NCBI GenBank assembly: GCA_950295325.1
Contig: OX485805.1
Span: 52,478,758-52,542,757, forward strand
Source: Polytrichum commune
Lineage: Eukaryota; Streptophyta; Polytrichopsida; Polytrichales; Polytrichaceae
DNA length: 64,000 nucleotides
Direction: 5' to 3'
Shown one piece after another: positions 25,591-35,300 of the stretch. The notes beneath the pieces are model-generated. The model had not been told where the DNA came from. It saw nothing but the letters and a program-made list of their open reading frames with translations, and did no database searches. Each line of letters opens with the position of its first letter. Position 1 is the first letter of the stretch. Made by a program: the position numbers and the translations under genes.

Positions 25591-26312
25591 TCAAGCAAGC
25601 AAGCCAGCCTTCGAAGTTGAGACATACTTACCGATGAGGAAAATGGCCTTGAGCAATCTGAGCTCCATACAGATTTCTGAGAAGTCAGGCCGGATCCCAG
25701 GATTTGGATCCCAGCATTCTTCAAGACTATGGACAATTTTTTGGGACAGGATGATGGACAGGGTGCCGTGTTCCCTGTTGAATCTCCCTCTTAACATCTG
25801 CCATCCTGTTGATGCCATTGAATACCTCGCATCCCGTGAGGACCTCACTGCAGTGAGCGAAACTGTATGTAGACATTGGCTCTGAAATAGCTTGACCTCG
25901 GTAAATCCTGATTGTTGCTCTGCTCATTCATATTCGACATTCTAGTTATCATACTCCACATACTTGCTGATGTAGTCCAATAATTGTCTTGAGGGAAAAC
26001 CATTAAATCTGGCGCCCTGTACTTCGATGTGCCAACATTGAGAGTTACATTTGTGGTGTGCGTGTCCTCTTTCGATCTGGCAACGCTGAAGACGCAAGCC
26101 TTCACTTGCCACACTGGGATCCTGTTTATCAAGATGTGTGTTGGTTTTAGATCTCTGTGTTGGATTCCTGCTTGGTGGGAAGTGCTCAACATTCGAATGA
26201 GATTCTGGTTGTGTTGTGGATAACAATTGTAAAAGCCTCCAACGACCACATTTACAAGTTGCTCATCTATGTACCCACTGCCCACCCTTTGGTCCACACA
26301 CATGGTTGGCAC
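25591..26312 (-). pseudogene. Degraded protein kinase (TKL-like) fragment
   Basis: Read on the minus strand in three frames, the segment keeps ordered kinase subdomains: catalytic loop HRDLKPTHIL (usual Asn changed to His), then VFSVA where DFG should be (metal-binding Asp lost), GTSKYRAPDLM for the APE motif, an ANVYSFAHCSEVLTG-like helix F segment, and ECWDPNPGIRPDFSE with the subdomain XI Arg. The order and the CWDPNP-RP-FSEIC signature match plant/bryophyte tyrosine-kinase-like proteins. The N lobe is missing, and at least two frame changes separate the blocks (around 25.93 and 25.85 kb). It cannot make a working kinase as it stands. Introns could explain some frame changes, but the lost DFG and absent N lobe favour a pseudogene. 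Confidence 0.75.
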
Positions 26313-26524
26313 ATGGACTACCGTAACTTAGCGAGAGTCCAAGAGTGGATAACAAGTTGCAATAGTAACAAGACATCCATCCACCCATTCAACTTGTTCA
26401 TGGGGCAACTCAATTTCTCTATAGACCTTTGGGGGAGAGGGATACATTGATTTGTTGTACTTGTAGCACATGGGTGCACAAAGGGAGTATTAATTTTTAT
26501 TAATTTTTATCTAGTCAATGTGTG

Positions 26525-26555
<31 letters not shown>

Positions 26556-28777
26556 TCCCTTTAAAACCTTGTAACTTGTACATAAATTTATAACATGGGA
26601 ATACATATATAGAAAGTTAGAGTGAATTAGATTTTTTTGCTTGGAAATATTTGGAGGTTTACTTTATGCAAAGTTTATTTTTCTTATATACATGTATTAT
26701 TGTATAATTTATTGTTTCAATTTTAAGTTAAATATAGTGGACTTCTTGCTATTTCTTAGCTATAACTTTGTATGTATACCCTTTTCTTGTCCATCCAATA
26801 ACCGTATATGAAGATATTTAATTGAAGGTGACGCACACACATCACAAAATATGCTTCTAATAAAGGGTGTATCCCATGTTCACTATTCTAGAAATCGTCC
26901 ATGAGTTGCTCTTGATGTGGATCAAAAAATCTAAAGAAAATATTGATAGTGCCCTTCACTAAAATTAGCAAATGCTCATAGTAGAAGCCTTCGTCAAACC
27001 ATAGTACTTCCCACCCCCTTTCCATGGCATTGTAAATGAACTAGATAGCCATTGAGAGGAGACTTGTGGCTTGTCATCCACCTACTCAAGTTAGTTGTCA
27101 GTCATAATCAATCAGCTCGTGAATAGGATCTAGAGTTAATGGACGAGGTTGTGAGTTGATGAAAAAAATAAAAATAACAACGAGTTTTGATAACCCCATT
27201 GCTCTTGGATGAGCCATTGGTCATGTAAAATTTTCACCTCAATAGAAACAAGCTTCTCAATTAGCTCGCCACCATCTTTTTGGTCCAAATACATGGTTGG
27301 CAAAGGACATGTTTATGGTATAATCAAGATGATATGTCAAAGTTGCACCGACCAATTTTAGCTTAATAGAATTGTCTTAACAATATGTAGGCTCGAATTT
27401 TCATACGCTTGAGAGTACGGAGAGAGGGAGTTATTGTATACAAGTGTCACTCTCATACATCCAACATAAAAACTTGACCCCCTACATGTTTGTTATCAAT
27501 TCATCTCAAATGGCCTCGAGTGAACTAATTTAGGGTTCTTAAAACTAATTCCGATGTCAAACCAACTTCAAAAAGTAGCTTTTGGGTTGCATACTATTTC
27601 ATGGCTATTATGTTGGATGAAAGTGAGGTACACTCTTATAAAATAATTCCCTCTCTCCCCTGAAAGTATGAACAACAAGAGTCAAACACCTCATATGTAT
27701 GAACAACAAGAATGAAAGCGACAACTTCTACAAAAGAATGCACTAGAATGTTGTGCACAATTATGCTAGTTCTTCCACTCTTCGATGTTTGCACGCGTTG
27801 TGGCTATTGTTGAGAGTGTTGTGCTTGCACATTTAAGTCTTTGGTAGAGTCCTGAAAATGTGAAAGTGATCTTCTAACTTCAAGCTTTCAAAGTAATTGG
27901 TGTTGGTGACATCTCAACCTCCGTGTGTTTCTCTTTCTTCAAATATTTATCAGGGGGGTCCGCTATATTAAACGAATGGCCAATATACAATATCCTAGCA
28001 AAAGTGGGACAATACTCATCTATTATTCCAATACCCAAGTCACTACATGACCTTTGTTATTATTAACGATGAGTTGTTGAAATGGCAGTTGCCCACCTTT
28101 TCTCATTGGATATTTGAGGTGACTTTGTGGTGAAATTTTAGTGAAGTGGGACATAAATTCACTTGGGAACATACTTGAGAGCATGCTTTATGATCGTGTT
28201 TGAGACGTGCATAATTATGGATGATGAAGTAGTATACTCAATTGAGACATGCCATATGTGCAACATGTGCGCTGAATACTTGTGAATAGTATCACATTTG
28301 AAATGGATTCATAATCACTTAATACATATAAATACACAATATGACATGTCTACGCACTAAACATATTTTAATTTAATATAATAGAACATCTTTGTCTTAT
28401 TAAATTCCAAAATCATTTTCATCTTCGTGAGATGATTCTTCTTCATTTGTGTTACTAACTACAAGCACTTGATCACTATAGTACTTAAAACCACAACCTC
28501 GTTTAATTTCGGATCAATTGATGTTGTATCTTTGTCTAATAATCCACAATGGTTTTCATATTGCCTAAAAAGCAACATTAACATTCACATTTCTTGACCA
28601 AAAACCTCCAAAAGAAAGAAACTCAGAGCCTGCTTAAACAACACATGCATCCGACGTCCAAAGACTGCAACCACAAGGTGTGGAAGGCTTGATTACATTT
28701 AATCACCCTTAATTAGCTTGAATGCGTATGAATCCTTGCGAAAGTAGAAGGCGTTACGTAAACTACCATTAAATATA
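26313..28777. other. Intergenic, no gene seen
   Basis: There is an (ATCT)n microsatellite at about 26525-26552. The rest is AT-rich with no recognised coding or structural feature. Confidence 0.55.
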
Positions 28778-29062
28778 CACACTAAAATCAACACACTAAT
28801 TTAAGTTGTTATTTTAGAATGACAAAACCCCTTCAAATGGTAAATCACAAACGTGATAACATCGATGCTACGAGAATTTTGTAATGTTAATTACATGCTT
28901 TATTGACATTTTCCAGAGCTTTCCGAAAAAACGAATAAAATTTTGCGTTTTGGGGTTGTTCCTCACCCGAGCTTCATTGGCTCATATTTGTTGAGCTTCA
29001 ATGGCATGTTTTCGAGCTTCTTTGGCTCTCTGTTTTGTTTTGGGGGTGTTTTGCTTTGGGCG

Positions 29063-29362
29063 TCACCCGATCTCCATTGGCTCATATTGTTGAGCTTCAA
29101 TGGCACATTGTTGAGCTTCTTTGGCTCTTAGGCCTTGAGCGCGTCTTTTGTGCGCGTCAAGGCGTCGTTGGCGAGCTTCGGCGGCTCTTTGGATTTGGGC
29201 TTGCTTCGCGGCTTTAGCCTTGGCGAGCAAGCTTGCCATGGTAGGAGCTTGGGATCGCTGTATGGGAGCGGAGCTTCCGAAGAAGTCTCGCTCCGGAGCT
29301 GGATCCGCTGCTACCTCCGCCACCAACCGGAGGCATGGCAGGCGCTCTTGTTTGGAGCTCAT
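29063..29362 (-). CDS. Ala/Arg/Gln-rich coiled-coil-like small protein, unrecognised (left copy)
   Basis: A 99-residue frame preserved in both arms of the inverted repeat with only about two residue changes (IQ versus TK after AAKQAQ). Its middle (MASLLAKAKAAKQAQ onward) is Ala/Lys/Arg-rich and would form a long helix; it ends in EPMEIG just inside a duplicated 100-bp unit. It lies head-to-head with the NOPCHAP1-like exon 1, whose start is about 230 bp away, which would suit a shared promoter. I do not recognise the family. A plus-strand frame of 125 codons (29135-29512) overlaps it, so either or neither may be real. Confidence 0.3.
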   Translation of the reverse strand: MSSKQERLPCLRLVAEVAADPAPERDFFGSSAPIQRSQAPTMASLLAKAKAAKQAQIQRAAEARQRRLDAHKRRAQGLRAKEAQQCAIEAQQYEPMEIG

Positions 29363-29589
29363 TTTGGTGTGGTTTTGGGTATGGTTCCAGGTGCGGTGAG
29401 GCGAGGCAAGCGTGGGCGCAAGGATTTGAACCCCAGATTTCCCAGATTTGGTGGGTTATGTGGGGGAGCGCCTTGCCGTCGCGTCTCCTCAGGAACCATG
29501 CTCAATATGTGAGCACTAACCCATTTATTCATCAAAATGAGTCCGAATCCACTTCAGGGTGAGCGTATGTGTGCATGTGTGGAGGGAAT

Positions 29590-29953
29590 ATGATGGAGAC
29601 GAAGGAGAAAGGAGCGGACGAGCAAGGAGGTCTTGCAGCTGGAGCGAGAGAGCGACCCGGTGAGCTTGTCTCGATTACCTTGGGTTGTTCCTGATTTTTG
29701 TTTTTAGACTTCACAAAGAAAGCAGTTCAATGCATGAAGCGTGTGTATGACAGTGGTGTGTTAAACCCTAAACCCTAAGTCCTTAAGTGTTGTGCTTCGC
29801 TTTGTGGCAGCAGTATTGGATCGGGTGAGAGCATTTCTTCCCATGGTGAATGAAGCGAATCGAAAGCTTATGGCTGGCATTGAGGAGAAGGGAGAACAGG
29901 AGTTCGACTTAGAAGCCGTGAGTGCGAACGGTGCAGCACCACACATAGAGATG
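29590..29953 (+). pseudogene. NOPCHAP1: NOPCHAP1-like gene, 5' two exons only (left copy)
   Basis: Exon 1 (29590-29659) and exon 2 (29811-29953) join in phase across a 151-bp GT-AG intron to give 71 codons. They contain VLDRVRAFLP, NEANRKL and SANGAAPHIEM, the hallmark of the NOPCHAP1 family (C12orf45/DUF4598), which in animals helps load box C/D snoRNP core proteins with RUVBL1/2. After PHIEM a GT donor follows, but no third exon is recognisable before the repeat ends, so the gene is truncated in intron 2. The exon-2 acceptor is a NAGNAG (GCAGCAG), allowing one residue more or less. A telo-box (AAACCCTAAACCCT) lies in intron 1. No stop is present in the two exons, so a short readthrough product is possible. 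Confidence 0.75.
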
Positions 29954-30404
29954 GTATTTACAAGGAAACTCTGCTTTCTTCCTCCGATCTTTATTGCTGC
30001 CATCTTTTGCGTTACAAAAATTCCAGTTACCCTAATGTTTGTCTACGAATGAGATCCCTTGCCCATCCTACATTTAAACCTCCTGCAGTGGCTATAAAGG
30101 ACCTGTTCCTCAGTTCGAGTGCTAATTAAGCTAAGCGGTCGTTGCATGTGCTGAGCCAAGCACATTGATGAAGAAAATGTTGGTATGGTTTGTATCATTC
30201 CTCAGAGACTGATGATTTAATGAAGACAGAGTAATTTCCATTGTTTAAGACTGAAGCCAGAGTATCTGTAAAAGAAAGGAATGAAAAAAGTTCAATTGAC
30301 CTCTTATAACACCTATTTCTTGTGATCAAGCTTGCATTGGGTATCTTATTCAAAGGATTACATACATTGCCCCAAAATAAGAGCGAGTCCTAGGAGGCAC
30401 AAGC

Positions 30405-31546
30405 GAGTCCCAAAACGTTTGAAAATGAATAATGGTGAACCTGACCCTATTGAGATTCAAATGCATGTAGGTTCTGAGATATAACCAATAAAAATCCTGA
30501 AATACAGTGAGTGCAACTTACATTAACCACGTACGTGGCTCTTTGTACATAACCTCAGAGAAATAAATCTTTTACAACTCTTAAAATGAGCTACTTTAGA
30601 ATGCAGACTCAAAGAACGACCTGCCACCACTAGGATATTTGAGGTCTGAAACTTAAGAGTTATGAGTTTTGAGTTGCATATTTAACTCTCAGTACCATAC
30701 AAGTTCCAACTTAATAAGTGTCGGTGGCATCAGAGCAAGAATAACCCCACAGATAATATATTATTTTGGACATGTTGATATGAGTTAATATGTTGAGACA
30801 TCCCCGCACAGTTCGCTCACATGCCGCAGTTGAAAGCACCGTTTTGCATCACTACCCATTCGCTCTAGCCGTTCACACTCCTCACAATGTATGCTATATT
30901 TTTGTGGCCTGATCAATCATACATGGGCAAGTTCTGAGCCTCTGGCAGGAGATGGAAGATGTGGTTTGTTTGGCAAGAGGTGCTTGGGTTTCTACCAAAC
31001 AACATACGACTCGCCTGAAGTTGCAAGCTCCCAATCGTCCCAACTGGGAGACCAGGATCCTTTTGAGTGCTAAAGTGAGGAGGATCCGATATTGGAATAT
31101 CAGATTGTAGTTACCATGGCTAGATTAACCAAATAAGCATGACAATCACATAACGAAATTTCGAGGAACATCACAAGATCAATATGCAAACCATCAGTGA
31201 GGATAATAGCAAATCACAGTTTCCAACACATGTGGTCATGAGTTTCTACCCAGACCTATAAAGTAGAGTTTGTGTAAGAGAGCTCTTAGGCTCTCAGTTC
31301 CATTCACATTGGACTAATGGTAGATAATTCTAGGTCTTGTAAACGAACCCTGTTCACACATTACGTAATCCCATGCACAAAAAAATATATTGTCAAGGCA
31401 GACTTTCGTGTGTTGGAATCCCCTAATTTCAACTCCTCCCAAGTGAGAAGTTATACTGAATGTAGCTACATACTTAGTGCTCAAAGTGACAATTTCAGCA
31501 CCATCTTACCTCTCAGAATTGCATGGGAGCAAGCACAATCGATATA
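30405..31546. other. Intergenic, no confident gene
   Basis: A 60-codon frame at 30891-31073 on + ends SSQLGDQDPFEC and has plausible coding composition, but no splice partner or family was identified. The 3' flank of the minus-strand gene at 31547 lies at the right edge. Confidence 0.45.
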
Positions 31547-32035
31547 TCATGTGCCGATGAATTTGCTGCACAAATTGCCCCAAACTCTCGTGAGCAATTG
31601 CACCGGCGTTGCATTCTTCTCTGCAAGAACATCAGCACCATCTCCTTCTGCATCGATCGACATGGGCGAGTCATCAGATCCACCCAGTGAATTCGATGAA
31701 GGTGAGGATGTTGTAGCCTCAGGCTTGGCGATAATCGGAAGAGTCATGGGCCGTCGTGGCTCTTTGTGCATGTCGAACTTGCCGTTGGCTTCTTGGATGG
31801 TGATGCACTTGTAGTCGCAACAATCGTCACTCGTCACGATGAGCTTCTTCCCCGTCTCATCCACGCCCATCAAATACTCTTGGTACGTCGCATTGAAATC
31901 CACGGGCATGGTGCATTTCGCATCCTTCTCGAGTGTCGTCAACGCCACAAAGTGATGATGGTTCCCGACTTGCATGGTTAACGTGCCTTGTGTTTTGTTG
32001 ATGATCTCGGTGGTGGGTTGCGACTTGGTGGCCAT
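31547..32035 (-). CDS. Small conserved plant protein of unknown function (DUF7748-like), paralogue 1
   Basis: A single-exon frame of 162 residues. The start is set at the Met of MATKSQP because the paralogue at 37879-38262 aligns from there and a TATA box lies about 75 bp upstream; an in-frame Met 38 codons earlier is rejected. The first ~95 residues form one compact domain with TQGTLTMQVGNH, TMPVDFNATYQEYLMG, KKLIVTSDDCCDYK and ITIQE, nearly the same in the paralogue. The C-terminal ~65 residues are Ser/Pro/acidic and probably disordered. No signal peptide or membrane segment. From memory the domain resembles the family labelled DUF7748 in bryophyte proteomes; I cannot verify that, and no function is known to me. 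The gene looks intact. Confidence 0.8.
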   Translation of the reverse strand: MATKSQPTTEIINKTQGTLTMQVGNHHHFVALTTLEKDAKCTMPVDFNATYQEYLMGVDETGKKLIVTSDDCCDYKCITIQEANGKFDMHKEPRRPMTLPIIAKPEATTSSPSSNSLGGSDDSPMSIDAEGDGADVLAEKNATPVQLLTRVWGNLCSKFIGT

Positions 32036-32106
32036 GGTTTTGTTGAATCGTTGTTGGGCTCCGTCGCGTTTGCAAGATATCTGCAGGTACGTTGTAACAT
32101 GTGAGG

Positions 32107-32122
32107 TTCCATATAAAATGGG
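32107..32122 (-). promoter_or_regulatory. TATA box of the 31547-32035 gene
   Basis: On the minus strand the sequence reads CCCATTTTATATGGAA, a good plant TATA box, about 75-85 bp upstream of the chosen ATG. A CCAAT motif lies roughly 30 bp further upstream. This predicts a transcription start near 32083 and a short intronless leader. Confidence 0.55.
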
Positions 32123-32149
32123 AATAAGTCTTGGGGAGCGACTCTTCAT

Positions 32150-34340
32150 TGGAAAATGAAATGACGTGCATGGGTCACTATGAAATAAAAAAAACCCCTA
32201 CATATGAGAAGTTTATATAGAAGAACAAATGTATATGTACTAATGGCATGCTAGAATATGGATTCATGTATTTATATTGAGCTTTTCAATCTAATGTGAT
32301 GAACGCCTCCACTACATATACAAGAGGGTGCAAGCATGGTAAAGTGGACAAAAAAAGTGTTCCGGTATACTAAAATCATAATGTTTTTGGTCAAAGGCCT
32401 AGAAGTAGCAGCAAAGTGTTGTTTAGATTGGAATTTTCTTTTTTCATGATGACCTTTATTGTTGTGCTAAATACTCAAATGTAGAATATCGTGTTGAGAT
32501 CTTCATAACTTCTCATAAAAAGTGATGCAAAAAAAAAAAATGGTTGAGTTTCGGACGTAAATTTCATGACCTTAACTATTTTGAAGTTGGATTTTTTTTC
32601 ATATTTCCTTGAATTCATTATCCACTTGAGGGCATCATCACAAAACTTGTAGAAAACCATCAATTTAATGTAATTTCATTGTATTTTAAACAAATTTTAG
32701 ATAATTCTATACTATACTCTTGTACATTGTTTAATTCTAGTAGAGGAAGAGAGGATCAAGGGCAGAGCGTGAAGTTTGAGTAAGGAAACTATTTCGAGGT
32801 GGCCGGGTAGCAATGAACTCCACTTTACTGTGTTTGCACTCAAGATAAAGGTCCTGAAATAAATAGGCCTTTATTACTTATAAAATCCACTATCACTTTC
32901 CAATGAGAAAGTCATTGAAGGTTTTTCATTCATAGTATGTAACTCAATGATTGCATTAAACAAACAAAGACAAGAGCACAATAACTTAGCCACAATCCAA
33001 AGAGTAAAACTTGAGGGAGCCTATAAGAGATCAAAGAGCCTAGGGTTTTGAAAAAAAATTAAATGAAATAATAACGCAAATGCAAACCCTAACAAGAATG
33101 GACAAGGTAGTCATTGAGGACAACTACTATATGACAAAAATGAATGAAAACGTGAATTGGATGTAACAATTACATTTATTGTCAACTTTTTCTCTAAACC
33201 TTAGGACCCCCTTTTGTACATTTACCTTTACCTCCAAATTCTTAATAGCATTCCTAAATGTACACAATAAAGAAAAATAATGCCTCTCTCTTATGTATTA
33301 TATGTACGTTAATGCCTCAAATCTTACCCCTTCTTACACTCACGTTAGTTCGTACAAAACCAGAAGATGTCTAACATGTAACCACCTAATTTTAGAATCA
33401 CTAGGATCTTGACCAACTATGCCCAAAAACTTCCCGGGCACTAGTTGGCTCAACCTCTCCAAGAGCTCCTAGAGAGGTGGTCCATATCTTAGAATTGACT
33501 TAGAACTTCACACTAAACAATTTACATATATCTATCATGGCAAGCATATCATCAGGGTTGTAGCTTATGATGGTTTTTAGTACTCGCACTCAAAAATGTT
33601 ACCTCTCGGTCTCCTCCTCACGTGCTTTGTGTTAAGAGTGAAAGTTAACTTATTTAAGTTTGTTAACTTTGAAGTTTCACAAAACTAAACATGTAAGGAT
33701 ATATCTAAGATGGGTGTTATGGCTACATTTGTGAATTTAAGGAGTTTGTTTGGCGAATGTTTTCCTTATGTGGACACCCACTACATGCATAAAAGACCTA
33801 AGCAACACATTTACATCAATGAAAATTGACATGAGTTCTTGAAAAATATATCAACCACTATGTTAGTTGCAAATTCTTTCACTATCGCGAGTTGTCAGGT
33901 TTCTTATGGTTCATATGTTGGCAGAGACCATACCCCACGTTTTATTTTTTCTTAGTCCCGATGATACCTAGGAGAGAGCTATGACCCCCCGACAATAGCA
34001 TGTGGGCAAAGAGGCTCTTCAATCATGCATGCTATGGAAGGAGCCAAAGTTTATATTTATACACTTGAATTTCTTAATTGAATTAGTACATCGCACTTAA
34101 AACACTCATTTATTTGGAAGGAAACACAACAACCAATTCTTATAGAAGACACTTATCATAATTTGACAAATGATGTCTACAATGGAATTGGATATCAATA
34201 ACCCTCACCCTAGAGACAAAGCCCACCCCTGAAATCGGACAATAGCATGCACGTGAAGAGGCTCTTCATTCATACTTGCTCCTCTGGACCCAGCGTTTAT
34301 ATCTATCTGTCTATCTATCTTGGTAACCCTTGGTGGAGCA
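32150..34340. other. Intergenic, no gene seen
   Basis: AT-rich. Around 33360-33450 there is a copy of the dispersed AAGATGTC...GGATCTTGACCAACTATGCC family also present at 14, 36 and 41.7 kb. A weak ~75-bp direct repeat (ACAATAGCATG...AAGAGGCTCTTCA) occurs at about 33990 and 34240. Confidence 0.5.
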
Positions 34341-34349
34341 AGGCTGCAA

Positions 34350-35300
34350 ATTTGACCAGTAGCTATGGCAAGCTCCTCACCTGCTTCAGGAAGATTCAAT
34401 GCTTCTATAAAACCACAGTGCAGAGAAGAACATTAATGATGAATTCCACGCCAAAGAGGAAAGATCAAACCGGCCAGGAATGGGGAAGCTTCACAACATC
34501 TGTACAACAAAACAGGTACAGCAGAAAATTGAGAATAGCAAGAGGCTTCTTGCAGTAACTACATGAACGAATTCCTCATCAGATTGAATAAATGGCATGT
34601 GAGTGATCAAAAGTGTCTGCTTCTATGTAGCTGATTTAAATGTACATAACACTAGAAAATGAAGATGAATATGGTAGTGATGAAACAGAAGCATTACTGG
34701 ATTTGCAAAAGGAAGTTCACATTAGTTAGGCAAGCACGGGACTACTGCGTCTGCCAAACTAATGCATGTGAAAACCAAATTCCTTACGGCCAGTATTGAA
34801 TTATTTGATGTTGGTAACTCTCGATGTAACGATATTGCAAGAGATCTGCAAAAAGTAGTATGGGCTCGCTCCTCACTTGGTCGTTTCAAAGTACAAGATA
34901 CTAGAAACCAAAGATGATTCTGGTGGTCATGAAACAGAAGCATCACTAGACTTACCAAAGTATTTCGAAGTTCTCATCTTAGTTTGACAAGTATGAGAAC
35001 TACTACATCTGCCGAACTAATATATGTGATCACCAAATTCCTTACTGCCAGGATGATGGAATTATTGGTGGGTGTCGGTAACTCTTAATGTAACTATTAA
35101 TCGCGACAGGTCAGAGAGTATGCATATGCCAAAATCTTATAAATAAAAAATTCCTTACGGACAGCATGGAATGATTTGGTGTTGGTAACTCTCAAAGCAT
35201 GTAACAATTGCAGCAGATCAAATGAGAGAGTATGGGCTGCAAGCTCCTCAACAGCTTCAACAGGAAGATGCATCAGTGGCGCTTCAGCTAATTAACTAAA
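34350..35300. repeat. Degenerate tandem repeat, ~250-bp period
   Basis: Recurring blocks in the same order mark two to three decayed units: ATGAAACAGAAGCAT at about 34680 and 34929, AAATTCCTTAC-G/T-G at about 34778, 35035 and 35150, TTGGTAACTCT at about 34811 and 35185, and GCAAGCTCCTCA at about 34370 and 35240. No coding frame survives through the units. Confidence 0.6.

Larger units (their letters stand above)
28778..30404. repeat. Inverted repeat, left copy (~1.63 kb), gene-fragment bearing
   Basis: This segment is matched in reverse complement by 54731-56373. The outer border lies at ACACTAAAATCAACACACTA and the inner border at GGAGGCACAAGC; similarity stops abruptly beyond both. The right copy has a 15-bp insertion relative to this one (next to GTAATG near 28886) and scattered substitutions; by eye the copies are roughly 95% identical. 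Each carries a 100-bp internal tandem duplication (units at 28963 and 29063), a ~100-codon frame, and NOPCHAP1-like exons 1-2. No terminal inverted repeats or target duplications were found, so a segmental duplication or a capture element (Pack-MULE/Helitron type) are both possible. Confidence 0.9.

Noticed and set aside
29135-29512. 125-codon plus-strand frame in the inverted repeat (also 55623-56000 on -)
   Set aside because: It overlaps the opposite 99-codon frame, and its Gly/Arg/Leu bias is explained by GC-rich antisense; not separable from chance without codon-level analysis.
31317-31814. 165-codon plus-strand frame
   Set aside because: It largely mirrors the 31547-32035 gene in antisense; the sense protein has a conserved paralogue.
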